From a bacterium (GTDB lineage Bacteria; Krumholzibacteriota; Krumholzibacteria; LZORAL124-64-63): DNA of 6,806 bases. The stretch lies in the NCBI GenBank assembly GCA_030592025.1, contig JAUUZX010000078.1, positions 1-6,806 of the forward strand, in the 5' to 3' direction. Below the pieces are notes generated by a model, which ran no database searches, was not told the origin of the DNA, and saw only the letters and a list, made by a program, of their open reading frames with translations. Positions 1 to 6,643 of this stretch are shown piece after piece. Position 1 is the stretch's first letter. Each line of letters begins with the position of its first letter. Both the position numbers and the translations under genes were made by a program.

Positions 1-1495
1 GGTCGTAGCGCAGGCCCGAGGCCACGAAGACCTTCTTCACGCCATCGACCTTGCGGGCCTTGCGGTACAGGCTGATGAGGGGCCCGTGGTCCGCGTTCAG
101 GTTGGGGCAGATCTCCGGGTACACGCAGGAGGGCCGGCGGCAGGCGGCCTCGATCTCCTTGGTCATGCAGGCCATGCGCCACATGTTGGCCGTGGGTCCG
201 CCCAGGTCGCTGATGACGCCGGTGAAGCCCGGGGTCTTGTCGCGGATGGCGGCGATCTCCTTGAGGATCGACCCCTCCGAACGGCTCTGGATGATCCGCC
301 CCTCGTGCTCGGTGATGGAGCAGAAGGTGCAGCCGCCGAAGCATCCCCGCATGATGTTCACCGAGTTCTTGATCATCTCGTAGGCCGGGATGCGCGCCTT
401 GCCGTAGGAGGTGTGGGGCCGCCGGGTGAAGGGCATGTCGAAGACCGCGTCCATCTCCGGCGTCGTCAAGGGCACGGGCGGCGGGTTCAGCCAGACGTCC
501 CGGTCGCCGTGGCGTTGGACCAGGGCCCGCGCATTGCCGGGGTTGGTTTCGGCGTGCATGACCCGGGAGGCGTGGGCGTAGAGGACGGGGTCGTCAACGA
601 CCTGCTCGAAAGCGGGGAGGCGGATCACGGACCGCGAGCGTTCCTTCCAGCGGTCCCGCACGTCGGCCGGGGCTTCCTTCAGCGCGACGGGGGGCGGTGG
701 CGCCGCCTTGTCGCAATCCGCCGTCTCCCAGGCGTAGGGGTCGGCGTGGTCGATGATCTGCCCCGGGGTGTCCAGGTCGGTGGAGTCCATCTCGACGTAG
801 CCCGACGGCACCTCCTTGCGCATGAAGGCGGTGCCGCGGATGTCGGTCAGGTCGCCGATGGCCTCGCCGGCCCCCAGTCGTTGGGCGATCTCAAGGATCT
901 GCCGCTCGCCGTTGCCGTAGACGAGCAGGTCGGCCTTGGCGTCCACCAGGGCCGAGCGTCGGACCTTGTCGGACCAGTAGTCGTAGTGGGCGATGCGGCG
1001 CAGGCTGGCCTCGATGCCGCCGATGATGATGGGCACGCCCTTGCAGGCCTCGCGGCAACGCTGGGCGTAGACGAGCACGGCGCGGTCAGGCCGTTTGCCG
1101 CCCTCGCCGCCGGGGGTGTAGGCGTCGTCCGAGCGCACCTTGCGGCTCGAGGTGTAGCGATTGACGTGGGAGTCCATGTTGCCGGCGGTGATGCCGAAGA
1201 AGAGGTTCGGCTCGCCGAGGATCCGGAAGGGGTCGGCGCTGTGCCAGTCCGGTTGGGAAATGATGCCGACGCGGAAGCCCTGGGCCTCGAGGGCCCGCCC
1301 GACAACGGCCATGCCGAAGCTCGGATGGTCGATGTAGGCGTCGCCGGTGACGATGATGATGTCGCAGGCTTCCCAGCCGAGGTGGTCCATCTCGGCCCGG
1401 CTCATGGGCAACTCGGGCGCGATGCCGAACGACGCCGCCCAGTAGGGGGCCCGTGAGAACAGCGGCGTTGCCGATCGCGGAGTGGGGGAACCCAT
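1..1495 (-). CDS. ygiQ: YgiQ-family (UPF0313) radical SAM protein, 3' end cut by window edge
   Basis: The reading frame covers 498 codons from ATG at 1495 and is still open at base 1, so the C-terminal part is missing. The visible part matches E. coli YgiQ closely from memory: an N-terminal segment with YWAASFG and [19 protein letters not shown], then [20 protein letters not shown] near mid-protein, then the radical SAM motif CFGGCTFC (Cys385, Cys389, Cys392) and [14 protein letters not shown] second Cys-containing block ([14 protein letters not shown]) and ASGLRYD lie near the cut. The CxxxCxxC cysteines should bind the 4Fe-4S cluster that cleaves S-adenosylmethionine; the family's substrate is, to my knowledge, not established. 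The ATG is the only usual start codon after the in-frame TGA at 1571-1573, and the N-terminus aligns with YgiQ. A weak AGGCGG lies six bases upstream. The gene follows patatin by 90 bp on the same strand and could share its transcript. Confidence 0.95.
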   Translation of the reverse strand, partial: MGSPTPRSATPLFSRAPYWAASFGIAPELPMSRAEMDHLGWEACDIIIVTGDAYIDHPSFGMAVVGRALEAQGFRVGIISQPDWHSADPFRILGEPNLFFGITAGNMDSHVNRYTSSRKVRSDDAYTPGGEGGKRPDRAVLVYAQRCREACKGVPIIIGGIEASLRRIAHYDYWSDKVRRSALVDAKADLLVYGNGERQILEIAQRLGAGEAIGDLTDIRGTAFMRKEVPSGYVEMDSTDLDTPGQIIDHADPYAWETADCDKAAPPPPVALKEAPADVRDRWKERSRSVIRLPAFEQVVDDPVLYAHASRVMHAETNPGNARALVQRHGDRDVWLNPPPVPLTTPEMDAVFDMPFTRRPHTSYGKARIPAYEMIKNSVNIMRGCFGGCTFCSITEHEGRIIQSRSEGSILKEIAAIRDKTPGFTGVISDLGGPTANMWRMACMTKEIEAACRRPSCVYPEICPNLNADHGPLISLYRKARKVDGVKKVFVASGLRYD

Positions 1496-1585
1496 GGAGA
1501 ACCGCCTGCCAGGGAAGGGTTTCGGGACGCAGTACGCTGGTCCACACGAAAACGGGATCGGGAGGCTGCGTCAAGGGAATCGGTG
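1496..1585 (-). other. Patatin-ygiQ intergenic gap with a weak possible promoter
   Basis: This 90-bp gap separates two same-strand genes. On the minus strand it contains TTGACG (1574 down to 1569), a five-of-six match to a -35 box, followed after 17 nt by TTTCGT (1551-1546), a poor -10 with three of six matches. I see no terminator hairpin with a U-tract. Readthrough from patatin is as likely as an internal ygiQ promoter. The promoter call is speculative. Confidence 0.25.
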
Positions 1586-2524
1586 TCAGTCGGTGTCCAT
1601 GTGCAGCAACCGCTGCACGGTGCGTTTTGCGCGGAAGCCGATGCTTCGTCGCCAGCGCAACAGCTCCAGCAGTTCCGGCACCGCGGCCCGGCCCGCCTCG
1701 TAGCCCCGGGCGTGGGCCCGGCCGCCGTGGGCGAAGTCGGCCCAGTGGTAGTCGGTGACGTCCGGGCGGATGGTGTAGTCGGCGTCCTGCAGGACGAAGC
1801 GGTTGAGCCGCTGGCGGGCGACGGTGTTGGAGCGCAGGATCATGTCCAGGCCGGTGCCGAGCTGGATGTCGTCGAAGGCGGGGATGTCGACCGCGATGAT
1901 GACTTCGGCACCCAGGTCGCGGCAGGCCTCGACGGGGACGCGGAAGGGCCCGCCGCCGTCGCAGATGACCTTGCCGTCCTGCTCCAGCGGGGGGAAGACC
2001 GACGGTATGGCGCTGCTGGCGTACACACCCTCCACCACGGACCCGCTGGCGAAGACCTCCATGCGGCCGGCGATCAGGTCCAGGGCCACGGCGGCGAAGG
2101 GGATCGTGAGGTCGGCGAAGTCGGCGTCGCCGAAGAGGTTCGTCAGGGGCGCGCGCAGGCGTTCGGCGTCCTGCTGGTAGGGGCGGGTCACGGTCTTGAC
2201 GGCGATGAGCTTGCGCTGCATGAAGTCGAAGACGCCGGTCAAGCGGCTCTGGGAATCGCGGTCCTCGTTCTCGTCGCGGGGGACGAAGGGCGCCCAGTAG
2301 GACGCGAACTCGGGGTTTTCCACGTAGGCCAGCAGGCGCTCCCACACCCGTTCCGGGTCGGGTTCCTGGGCGTACAGACCGCCGACGATGGCGCCCATGC
2401 TGGTGCCCGCCACCAGGTCGGGACGGATGCCGACTTCCTCGAGGGCCTGGAGCACGCCGGCATGGGCGAGGCCGCGGGCGCCGCCGCTGCCGAGGGCGAG
2501 ACCGATCCGAAGGGGTGGGGACAT
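1586..2524 (-). CDS. Patatin-like phospholipase (RssA/NTE-type)
   Basis: A 312-residue protein of the usual length for small bacterial RssA-like patatins (about 300). Patatins are acyl hydrolases with a Ser-Asp dyad acting on phospholipids or other acyl esters. All hallmarks are present: the oxyanion loop GSGGARG (residues 12-18), the nucleophile elbow GTSMG with Ser42, the ASSAIPSVFPP block (169-179) and the catalytic Asp189 in DGGG. I see no signal peptide or membrane segment, so a cytoplasmic or peripheral membrane location is inferred. Lys/Arg-rich stretches near the C-terminus (RWRRSIGFRAKRTVQR) could touch membrane. The frame stays open far upstream of Met1, but this ATG sits 10 nt after a perfect AAGGAGG and directly before the family N-terminus (RIGLALGSGG), so upstream sequence is antisense to the neighbouring gene. 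ygiQ follows; the TPR gene diverges from it. The physiological substrate cannot be read from the sequence. Confidence 0.95.
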   Translation of the reverse strand: MSPPLRIGLALGSGGARGLAHAGVLQALEEVGIRPDLVAGTSMGAIVGGLYAQEPDPERVWERLLAYVENPEFASYWAPFVPRDENEDRDSQSRLTGVFDFMQRKLIAVKTVTRPYQQDAERLRAPLTNLFGDADFADLTIPFAAVALDLIAGRMEVFASGSVVEGVYASSAIPSVFPPLEQDGKVICDGGGPFRVPVEACRDLGAEVIIAVDIPAFDDIQLGTGLDMILRSNTVARQRLNRFVLQDADYTIRPDVTDYHWADFAHGGRAHARGYEAGRAAVPELLELLRWRRSIGFRAKRTVQRLLHMDTD

Positions 2525-2534
2525 GGTGCCGCTG

Positions 2535-2541
2535 CCTCCTT
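2535..2541 (-). promoter_or_regulatory. Ribosome binding site for patatin gene
   Basis: On the minus strand this reads AAGGAGG, a full Shine-Dalgarno match, with 10 nt to the ATG at 2524. It fixes the start of the patatin gene, whose frame would otherwise run open for hundreds of codons upstream. Confidence 0.8.
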
Positions 2542-2558
2542 GCGCGGGTTGGGCCACA

Positions 2559-2567
2559 AGCATAGCA
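2559..2567 (-). promoter_or_regulatory. Candidate extended -10 promoter for patatin gene
   Basis: The minus strand reads TGCTATGCT: a TG dinucleotide one base before TATGCT, which matches TATAAT at four of six positions. No good -35 box is seen 16-18 nt upstream, which is tolerated for extended -10 promoters. Transcription would start near 2552, giving a leader of about 28 nt that just contains the AAGGAGG. This is a motif match only. Confidence 0.4.
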
Positions 2568-2614
2568 GACCTCGCCATGACGCGGTACCGATGATTGCCG
2601 GGTGCGGGTCGTCT

Positions 2615-2643
2615 TTGACGGCGCCGGATCCGATGCTTAGCAT
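2615..2643 (+). promoter_or_regulatory. Sigma70-like promoter for the TPR gene, with palindromic -10 region
   Basis: TTGACG (2615-2620, five of six to TTGACA) is followed by exactly 17 nt and then TAGCAT (2638-2643, four of six to TATAAT). Transcription would begin near 2650, giving a leader of about 58 nt. The -10 box lies inside a perfect short inverted repeat, ATGCT-T-AGCAT (2633-2643), which could be an operator half-site pair or chance. The promoter faces away from patatin. Confidence 0.45.
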
Positions 2644-2707
2644 TGGCCGGTGAGGTTCGGCCCGGCGCCGGGCCGTCGATTCGACGCCAGCCAGGACGGT
2701 ACCGAGA

Positions 2708-3694
2708 ATGTCCGACAAGCCCGCCGAAGAAACCCGCGAACCGGAGTCCCCCTTCCTGGTCGAGCGCCTCATGCGCCAGGCCCGGCTCGAGATGGACGAA
2801 GAGGGCGAGTACGCCTCCGAGGAGGACTTCCGCGACGCGGTCGTCGGCACCCTCGACGCTGATCTCCAGGAACGTCGCGTGGCGGCCCTGGAGAATAACC
2901 CCACCGAACTGGCCCAGGAGCTGGCCTACCGGAGCTACGAGGCGGACGACAGCGACGCGGCCCTCGAATCGGCTGAGCGCGCCCTCCAGCTCGACCCCGA
3001 GAATTGCGACGCCCTGACCGTCCGCGCCTTCCTCACCTGCGAGGACATGGGCGAGCTCATCCACCAGTTGGAGCACGCGGCCACCTGCGGCGAGAACCGT
3101 CTGGGCGAGGAATTCTTCGCGGAATTCATGGGCGACTTCTGGCCCATGGTCGAGGCCCGGCCCTACATGCGGACCATCAAGCAACTGGCCGAGGTCCTGT
3201 GGTCCGTCGGCCGCCGCCTGGACGCCGTGGCCCACTACGAGAACCTGATGGACCTGGACCCCGACGACCACATGGGCAACGCCGCCCTTCTGCTGGGCAA
3301 CTACCTGGCCATAGGCGAGATCCAGCGCTCCTGGGATTTGCTGGAGGACAACGACGACGGCGGCGCGGTCATGTCCTGGGCCTGGGTCCTGCTGCTGGTG
3401 CTCACCGAGGACGAGGAGGCCGCCCGGGATTCCCTCATCCAGGCCATGGAAGCGAACCCCTACGTGGCGCCCTGGCTGGTCGGGTTCGGCGAGCCCGAAG
3501 TGGAGAGATCCGTTGACCCCTGGGTTGCTCCCGGCAGCGAGGACGAGGCCCACATCTGCGTCGACATCCTGGGGGAGGCCTGGCTGCGCGTGCCGGACGC
3601 CCAGTGGTGGCTCCACGACGTACTTGTAGATCTGGGCCTGCTCGACGCTCCCGAGGACGAGGCGGACCCCGCCCCGCGGGCGCCGGTGAACTGA
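2708..3694 (+). CDS. Acidic TPR-repeat protein, ST7-like, function unknown
   Basis: A 328-residue soluble protein, strongly acidic (many Asp/Glu, notably 7-51 and 310-319), with no signal peptide. TPR-like helical hairpins are visible at about 67-100 (ending ALQLDPENCDAL) and 157-192 (GRRLDAVAHYENLMDLDPDD), with a third likely at 193-226. The block RPYMR (151-155) with ALW-like EVLWSVGRR, then ANPYVAPWLVG (249-259) and GSEDEA (276-281) followed by EAW, resembles bacterial proteins grouped with the ST7 (suppressor of tumorigenicity 7) TPR family; I know these patterns from memory, not from a search. TPR proteins usually bind partner proteins, but no partner is evident. A weak AGGA (2693-2696) lies 11 nt before the ATG. 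The gene diverges from patatin and is followed by the protease gene 117 bp on. The first 50 residues look disordered or coiled and lack TPR signature residues. Confidence 0.85.
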   Translation: MSDKPAEETREPESPFLVERLMRQARLEMDEEGEYASEEDFRDAVVGTLDADLQERRVAALENNPTELAQELAYRSYEADDSDAALESAERALQLDPENCDALTVRAFLTCEDMGELIHQLEHAATCGENRLGEEFFAEFMGDFWPMVEARPYMRTIKQLAEVLWSVGRRLDAVAHYENLMDLDPDDHMGNAALLLGNYLAIGEIQRSWDLLEDNDDGGAVMSWAWVLLLVLTEDEEAARDSLIQAMEANPYVAPWLVGFGEPEVERSVDPWVAPGSEDEAHICVDILGEAWLRVPDAQWWLHDVLVDLGLLDAPEDEADPAPRAPVN

Positions 3695-3707
3695 CCGCAC
3701 CGCGGTC
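3693..3707 (+). terminator. Short hairpin overlapping the TPR gene stop codon, no U-tract
   Basis: GACCGC-ACC-GCGGTC is a perfect six-bp stem with a three-nt loop, and its first two bases are the last two of the TGA stop. It is followed by CTCAAACC, so the T-run of a classical intrinsic terminator is missing. It may be a transcript 3'-end stabiliser, a weak U-less terminator, or chance in GC-rich DNA. Confidence 0.3.
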
Positions 3708-3746
3708 CTCAAACCGTCCCGCCCGCGGACCCCGCCCCGCGAATCG

Positions 3747-3755
3747 TGTTATCAT
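3747..3755 (+). promoter_or_regulatory. Candidate extended -10 promoter for the subtilase gene
   Basis: TGTTATCAT contains the extended TG element and TATCAT, five of six to TATAAT, standing out as an AT-rich patch in very GC-rich surroundings. No convincing -35 is found 17 nt upstream (GGACCC). The start would lie near 3762, giving a leader of about 50 nt. An eight-base palindrome ATCATGAT (3751-3758) overlaps the box. Confidence 0.4.
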
Positions 3756-3775
3756 GATGAAGCATCGGCGGCCCT

Positions 3776-3799
3776 GGAGTCGTCGGAACACGACGCTCC
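3776..3799 (+). other. Possible leader hairpin before the subtilase ribosome site
   Basis: GGAGTCGT (3776-3783) can pair with ACGAC-TCC (3790-3794 and 3797-3799) across the six-base loop CGGAAC, with GC (3795-3796) bulged out. The hairpin ends two bases before the GGGAGAGG ribosome site. It could shape translation initiation, but it is imperfect and short. Confidence 0.2.
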
Positions 3800-3800
3800 C

Positions 3801-3808
3801 GGGAGAGG
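3801..3808 (+). promoter_or_regulatory. Ribosome binding site for the subtilase gene
   Basis: GGGAGAGG precedes the ATG at 3812, with six nt between GGAG and the start codon. It supports this start, which also gives a clean signal peptide. Confidence 0.6.
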
Positions 3809-3811
3809 TCC

Positions 3812-6604
3812 ATGATCCGGTCCCTTGTTTTCCATATCCTCGTTGCGGTCGTCCTCGTGAACGGAGGGCCGGCCCCCGCTGCGGCCCCTCCCGACGGGAT
3901 CTCCCCCCGCCTCGCCTCTGCCCTGGACAGGACCGGCCACCAAGCCTACCGGCATGATGGTCGCCTCCTCGTCTGGGTCCACTTCCACCCGCGCGACCTG
4001 GATGCCGTGACCCTGGACGCCGCGCTGATCGCCGCCGCCGCCGACCTCGATCCCCGCGCGGCAGCACGCCGGGCCCGGGTCCTGGGGGCGAACCGTGTCG
4101 TCGGCCTGGAAGATCTGCCGGTGAACACCGTCGGCCTGGCGACCGTTCGGGCCACCGGCGCGACCTGGCGCCACAGCAGCCGCTGGCTCAACGCCGCGAG
4201 CTTCCTGGCCACCTCGAACCAGGTGCGGACCCTGGCCGCGTTGCCGGAGGTCCGCCGGGTCGCCCTCGTCGCCACCTACCGCCGCCCCGCCCCGGACCTG
4301 ACCGCGATCCCGCCGCCGCCGGCGGACAAGACCCTGGCCTGGACCCTCGACTACGGCACCAACCTGGCGGCCATGGAGCAGGCCAACGTGCCGCCGGCCC
4401 ACGAGGCGGGCCTCAGTGGCCGCGACGTGGTGGTGGGGGTGCTCGACTCGGGCTTCCGCACCACCCACGAGGCTCTGCGCTTCATCCCCGTCCTCGACGC
4501 CTGGGACTTCGTCAACGGCGACGGCATCGTGGACAACGAGGACGGCGACCCCGTGAGTTCGCGCAGCCACGGCACCATGGTCCTGTCCACCCTCGCGGGC
4601 CACCACCCCGGCGATCTGGTGGCGCCGGCCTTCGGCGCTTCGGTGCTCCTGGCCAAGACCGAGGACGTCGCCGTGGAGGTGCCCCTGGAGGAAGACAACT
4701 GGGTGGCGGGCCTGGAGTGGGCCGAGGCTCGGGGTGCGGACCTCATCACATCTTCGGTGGGCTACACCGACTGGTACGAGTTCGCGGACCTGGACGGCAA
4801 CACGGCGGTCACGACCATCGCCGCCGACTTGGCCGTGGCCCGCGGTCTCATCGTGGTCACGGCGTCCGGGAACACCCGGGCGACCACGGGCATGCTCATC
4901 GCGCCGGCGGACGGCGACAGCGTCATCACCGTGGGGGCCGTCGATCCCGCGGGCCTGGTGACGTCCTTCTCGGCGCCCGGCCCCACCTTCGACGGTCGCA
5001 CCAAGCCCGATGTGGCGGCTCTGGGCCTGGGAAACTGGGTGGCGAACCCCGGCGACGACCGCGGCTACGGCGCCGTCAGCGGCACCTCGTTCTCGACGCC
5101 GCTCACCGCCGGCGTCGTCGCGCTCATGATCGAACGGGCCCCCTACCTGAGCCCCGTCGAGGTGCGGACCGCCCTGCGTGGGTCGGCGTCCCAGGCCGGC
5201 AGCCCCGACAACGACCTGGGCTGGGGTGTCATCGACGCCTGGGCGGCGGTGACCTGGTACGGCCCCGTCTTCTCCCACCAGCCCCTGGGCGACACCGAGG
5301 ATACCTCGGGGCCCTACGCGGTCACGGCCACCGTCACCGCCCGCGCCGGGCTGGTCCCCGCAACCCTGGCCCTCGTCCACCGCGGCAACGGCGGCTCCTG
5401 GCAGTCCGTGACCCTGGCGCCCGGCGTCGGGCCGGATCTCTGGCAGGCCGACGTCCCCGCCCAACCCGCCGGCACAGTGGTGGATTACCACCTGACGGGT
5501 GCCGACCTCGAGGGGCACGTCATCACCCACCCGGTGCGGGCCCCGGCCCGTTTCCACACGTTTCGCGTGGGGCCGGACGTCACTCCGCCGGTGATCGTCG
5601 ACGTGCCCCTGGGCAACACGACCATCCACTACTGGCCGCCCGTGGTGCGCTGCACGGTCACCGACAACCTGGGCGTGGCCGGTGTCGACCTGGTCTACCG
5701 GCGCAACGGGGGCCCCGAGCAGGGACCGTTCCCCATGGCCGACCTGGGTGAGGGCGCCTTCGAACTGCCCTTCCCCCGGGACATCGCGGGGGTGGTCGCC
5801 GGCGACGTCTACAGCTACAATTTCGCGGCTCGCGACGTGGCGTCGGTGCCCAACACGACCCTCCACGGCCCGCGCTCGTTCGCCGTGAACGATGTGGCCG
5901 TCTCCGACACGGTGCTCACCGTCGCGTCGCCGGTGTCCATCCCCGATGTCGGGGGAGGGGACGCGGTGTCCCTGCTGACTGTCACCGAGGCCGTCGCGGG
6001 CACCCTCGTGCATCTCGAGGTGGACATCGACCTCACCCACCCGGACGTGGGCCAGCTCGTGGTCACCCTGGAATCCGTGAGCGGGGCCGTGATCACCCTG
6101 CACAACCGCACCGGAGCAGGCACGGCCGACCTCGTCGGCAACTGGCCCCGGACCCTCGTGGTCGATGGTCCCGGAGCGCTGGCCGATGCCCTCTGGATGT
6201 CCAACGCCGGCACGTGGCTGCTGCGGATCTCGGACCAGGTGAATGGCGCAACGGGGACCCTCAACAGCTGGAGCCTGCGCTTCACGGTGAGCGACACCCT
6301 CAGCGACACCCCCGATGTGCCCGTGGCGATGAACCGCCTGCTGCCCAACGTGCCCAACCCGTTCAACCCGGGCACCCGCATCGCCTTCGAATTGGCGGCC
6401 GGGGGCCGAACGCGACTGGCGATCTACGACGTGCGTGGTATGCTGGTCCGCGAACTGCTGGACACGAACCTGGCGGCCGGTCCGCACCACGCCATCTGGG
6501 ACGGGCGCGACGGGGCGGGTCGGGAGATGGGCAGCGGGGTGTACCTCGCCCTCCTCCGCGGCCGGGACTTCTCCCGCGAACGCAAACTCACTCTCGTGCG
6601 CTGA
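3812..6604 (+). CDS. Secreted subtilisin-like (S8) serine protease with P-domain and FlgD/T9SS-like C-terminal module
   Basis: A 930-residue exported endopeptidase. Residues 1 to about 25 form a signal peptide (Arg3, hydrophobic LVFHILVAVVLV, then APAAA). Residues 30-170 resemble an inhibitory propeptide, ending in PEVRRVALVATYRR. The S8 domain (about 200-480) keeps the full catalytic set: Asp212 in VGVLDSGF, His253 in SHGTMVLSTLAGH, oxyanion Asn354 in ASGNT and Ser426 in SGTSFSTP. Two related beta modules follow (about 485-586 and 588-691), each with a YR/HR-NGG turn. Then comes a P/Homo B domain (about 695-826, with DLTHPDVGQLVVTL and LNSWSLRF). The C-terminal module (843-930) shows LPNVPNPFNPGTRIAFEL, IYDVRG, WDGRD and SGVYLALL, as in FlgD-like Ig or type A type IX sorting domains. 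Only one Cys (614) is seen, so it is not a lipoprotein. Cell-surface or extracellular action is inferred; the substrate is unknown. radA follows after 39 bp. Confidence 0.95.
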   Translation: MIRSLVFHILVAVVLVNGGPAPAAAPPDGISPRLASALDRTGHQAYRHDGRLLVWVHFHPRDLDAVTLDAALIAAAADLDPRAAARRARVLGANRVVGLEDLPVNTVGLATVRATGATWRHSSRWLNAASFLATSNQVRTLAALPEVRRVALVATYRRPAPDLTAIPPPPADKTLAWTLDYGTNLAAMEQANVPPAHEAGLSGRDVVVGVLDSGFRTTHEALRFIPVLDAWDFVNGDGIVDNEDGDPVSSRSHGTMVLSTLAGHHPGDLVAPAFGASVLLAKTEDVAVEVPLEEDNWVAGLEWAEARGADLITSSVGYTDWYEFADLDGNTAVTTIAADLAVARGLIVVTASGNTRATTGMLIAPADGDSVITVGAVDPAGLVTSFSAPGPTFDGRTKPDVAALGLGNWVANPGDDRGYGAVSGTSFSTPLTAGVVALMIERAPYLSPVEVRTALRGSASQAGSPDNDLGWGVIDAWAAVTWYGPVFSHQPLGDTEDTSGPYAVTATVTARAGLVPATLALVHRGNGGSWQSVTLAPGVGPDLWQADVPAQPAGTVVDYHLTGADLEGHVITHPVRAPARFHTFRVGPDVTPPVIVDVPLGNTTIHYWPPVVRCTVTDNLGVAGVDLVYRRNGGPEQGPFPMADLGEGAFELPFPRDIAGVVAGDVYSYNFAARDVASVPNTTLHGPRSFAVNDVAVSDTVLTVASPVSIPDVGGGDAVSLLTVTEAVAGTLVHLEVDIDLTHPDVGQLVVTLESVSGAVITLHNRTGAGTADLVGNWPRTLVVDGPGALADALWMSNAGTWLLRISDQVNGATGTLNSWSLRFTVSDTLSDTPDVPVAMNRLLPNVPNPFNPGTRIAFELAAGGRTRLAIYDVRGMLVRELLDTNLAAGPHHAIWDGRDGAGREMGSGVYLALLRGRDFSRERKLTLVR

Positions 6605-6621
6605 GCCCGCCTCTGGCGGGC
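6605..6621 (+). terminator. Perfect hairpin right after the subtilase stop, no U-tract
   Basis: GCCCGCC-TCT-GGCGGGC is a perfect seven-bp, all G-C stem with a three-nt loop beginning at the base after the TGA. No T-run follows (CCACCTCGG), so it is not a classical intrinsic terminator. It could attenuate readthrough into radA, protect the upstream message from 3' decay, or act as a U-less terminator. Confidence 0.45.
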
Positions 6622-6643
6622 CCACCTCGGATCGGGACAGGAC

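Noticed and set aside
86..1456. A 456-codon plus-strand open frame opposite ygiQ.
   Set aside because: Low-complexity Gly/Val/His/Asp composition and no domain; the minus strand encodes a very well conserved YgiQ throughout.
1581..1597. Direct repeat CGGTGTC-AGT-CGGTGTC across the patatin stop codon.
   Set aside because: Seven bases only, and largely explained by the repeated Asp/Thr codons at the protein's C-terminus; no third copy nearby.
1586..3694. Patatin plus neighbouring TPR gene as an anti-phage system of the CapV (CBASS) kind.
   Set aside because: There is no cyclase, sensor or other defence gene nearby, the patatin looks like the housekeeping RssA/NTE type, and the two genes diverge rather than form an operon.
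2525..3712. A 396-codon N-terminal extension of the patatin frame, running antisense through the TPR gene.
   Set aside because: The patatin family N-terminus and a perfect AAGGAGG place the start at 2524. The upstream stretch mirrors the TPR gene and lacks domain features.
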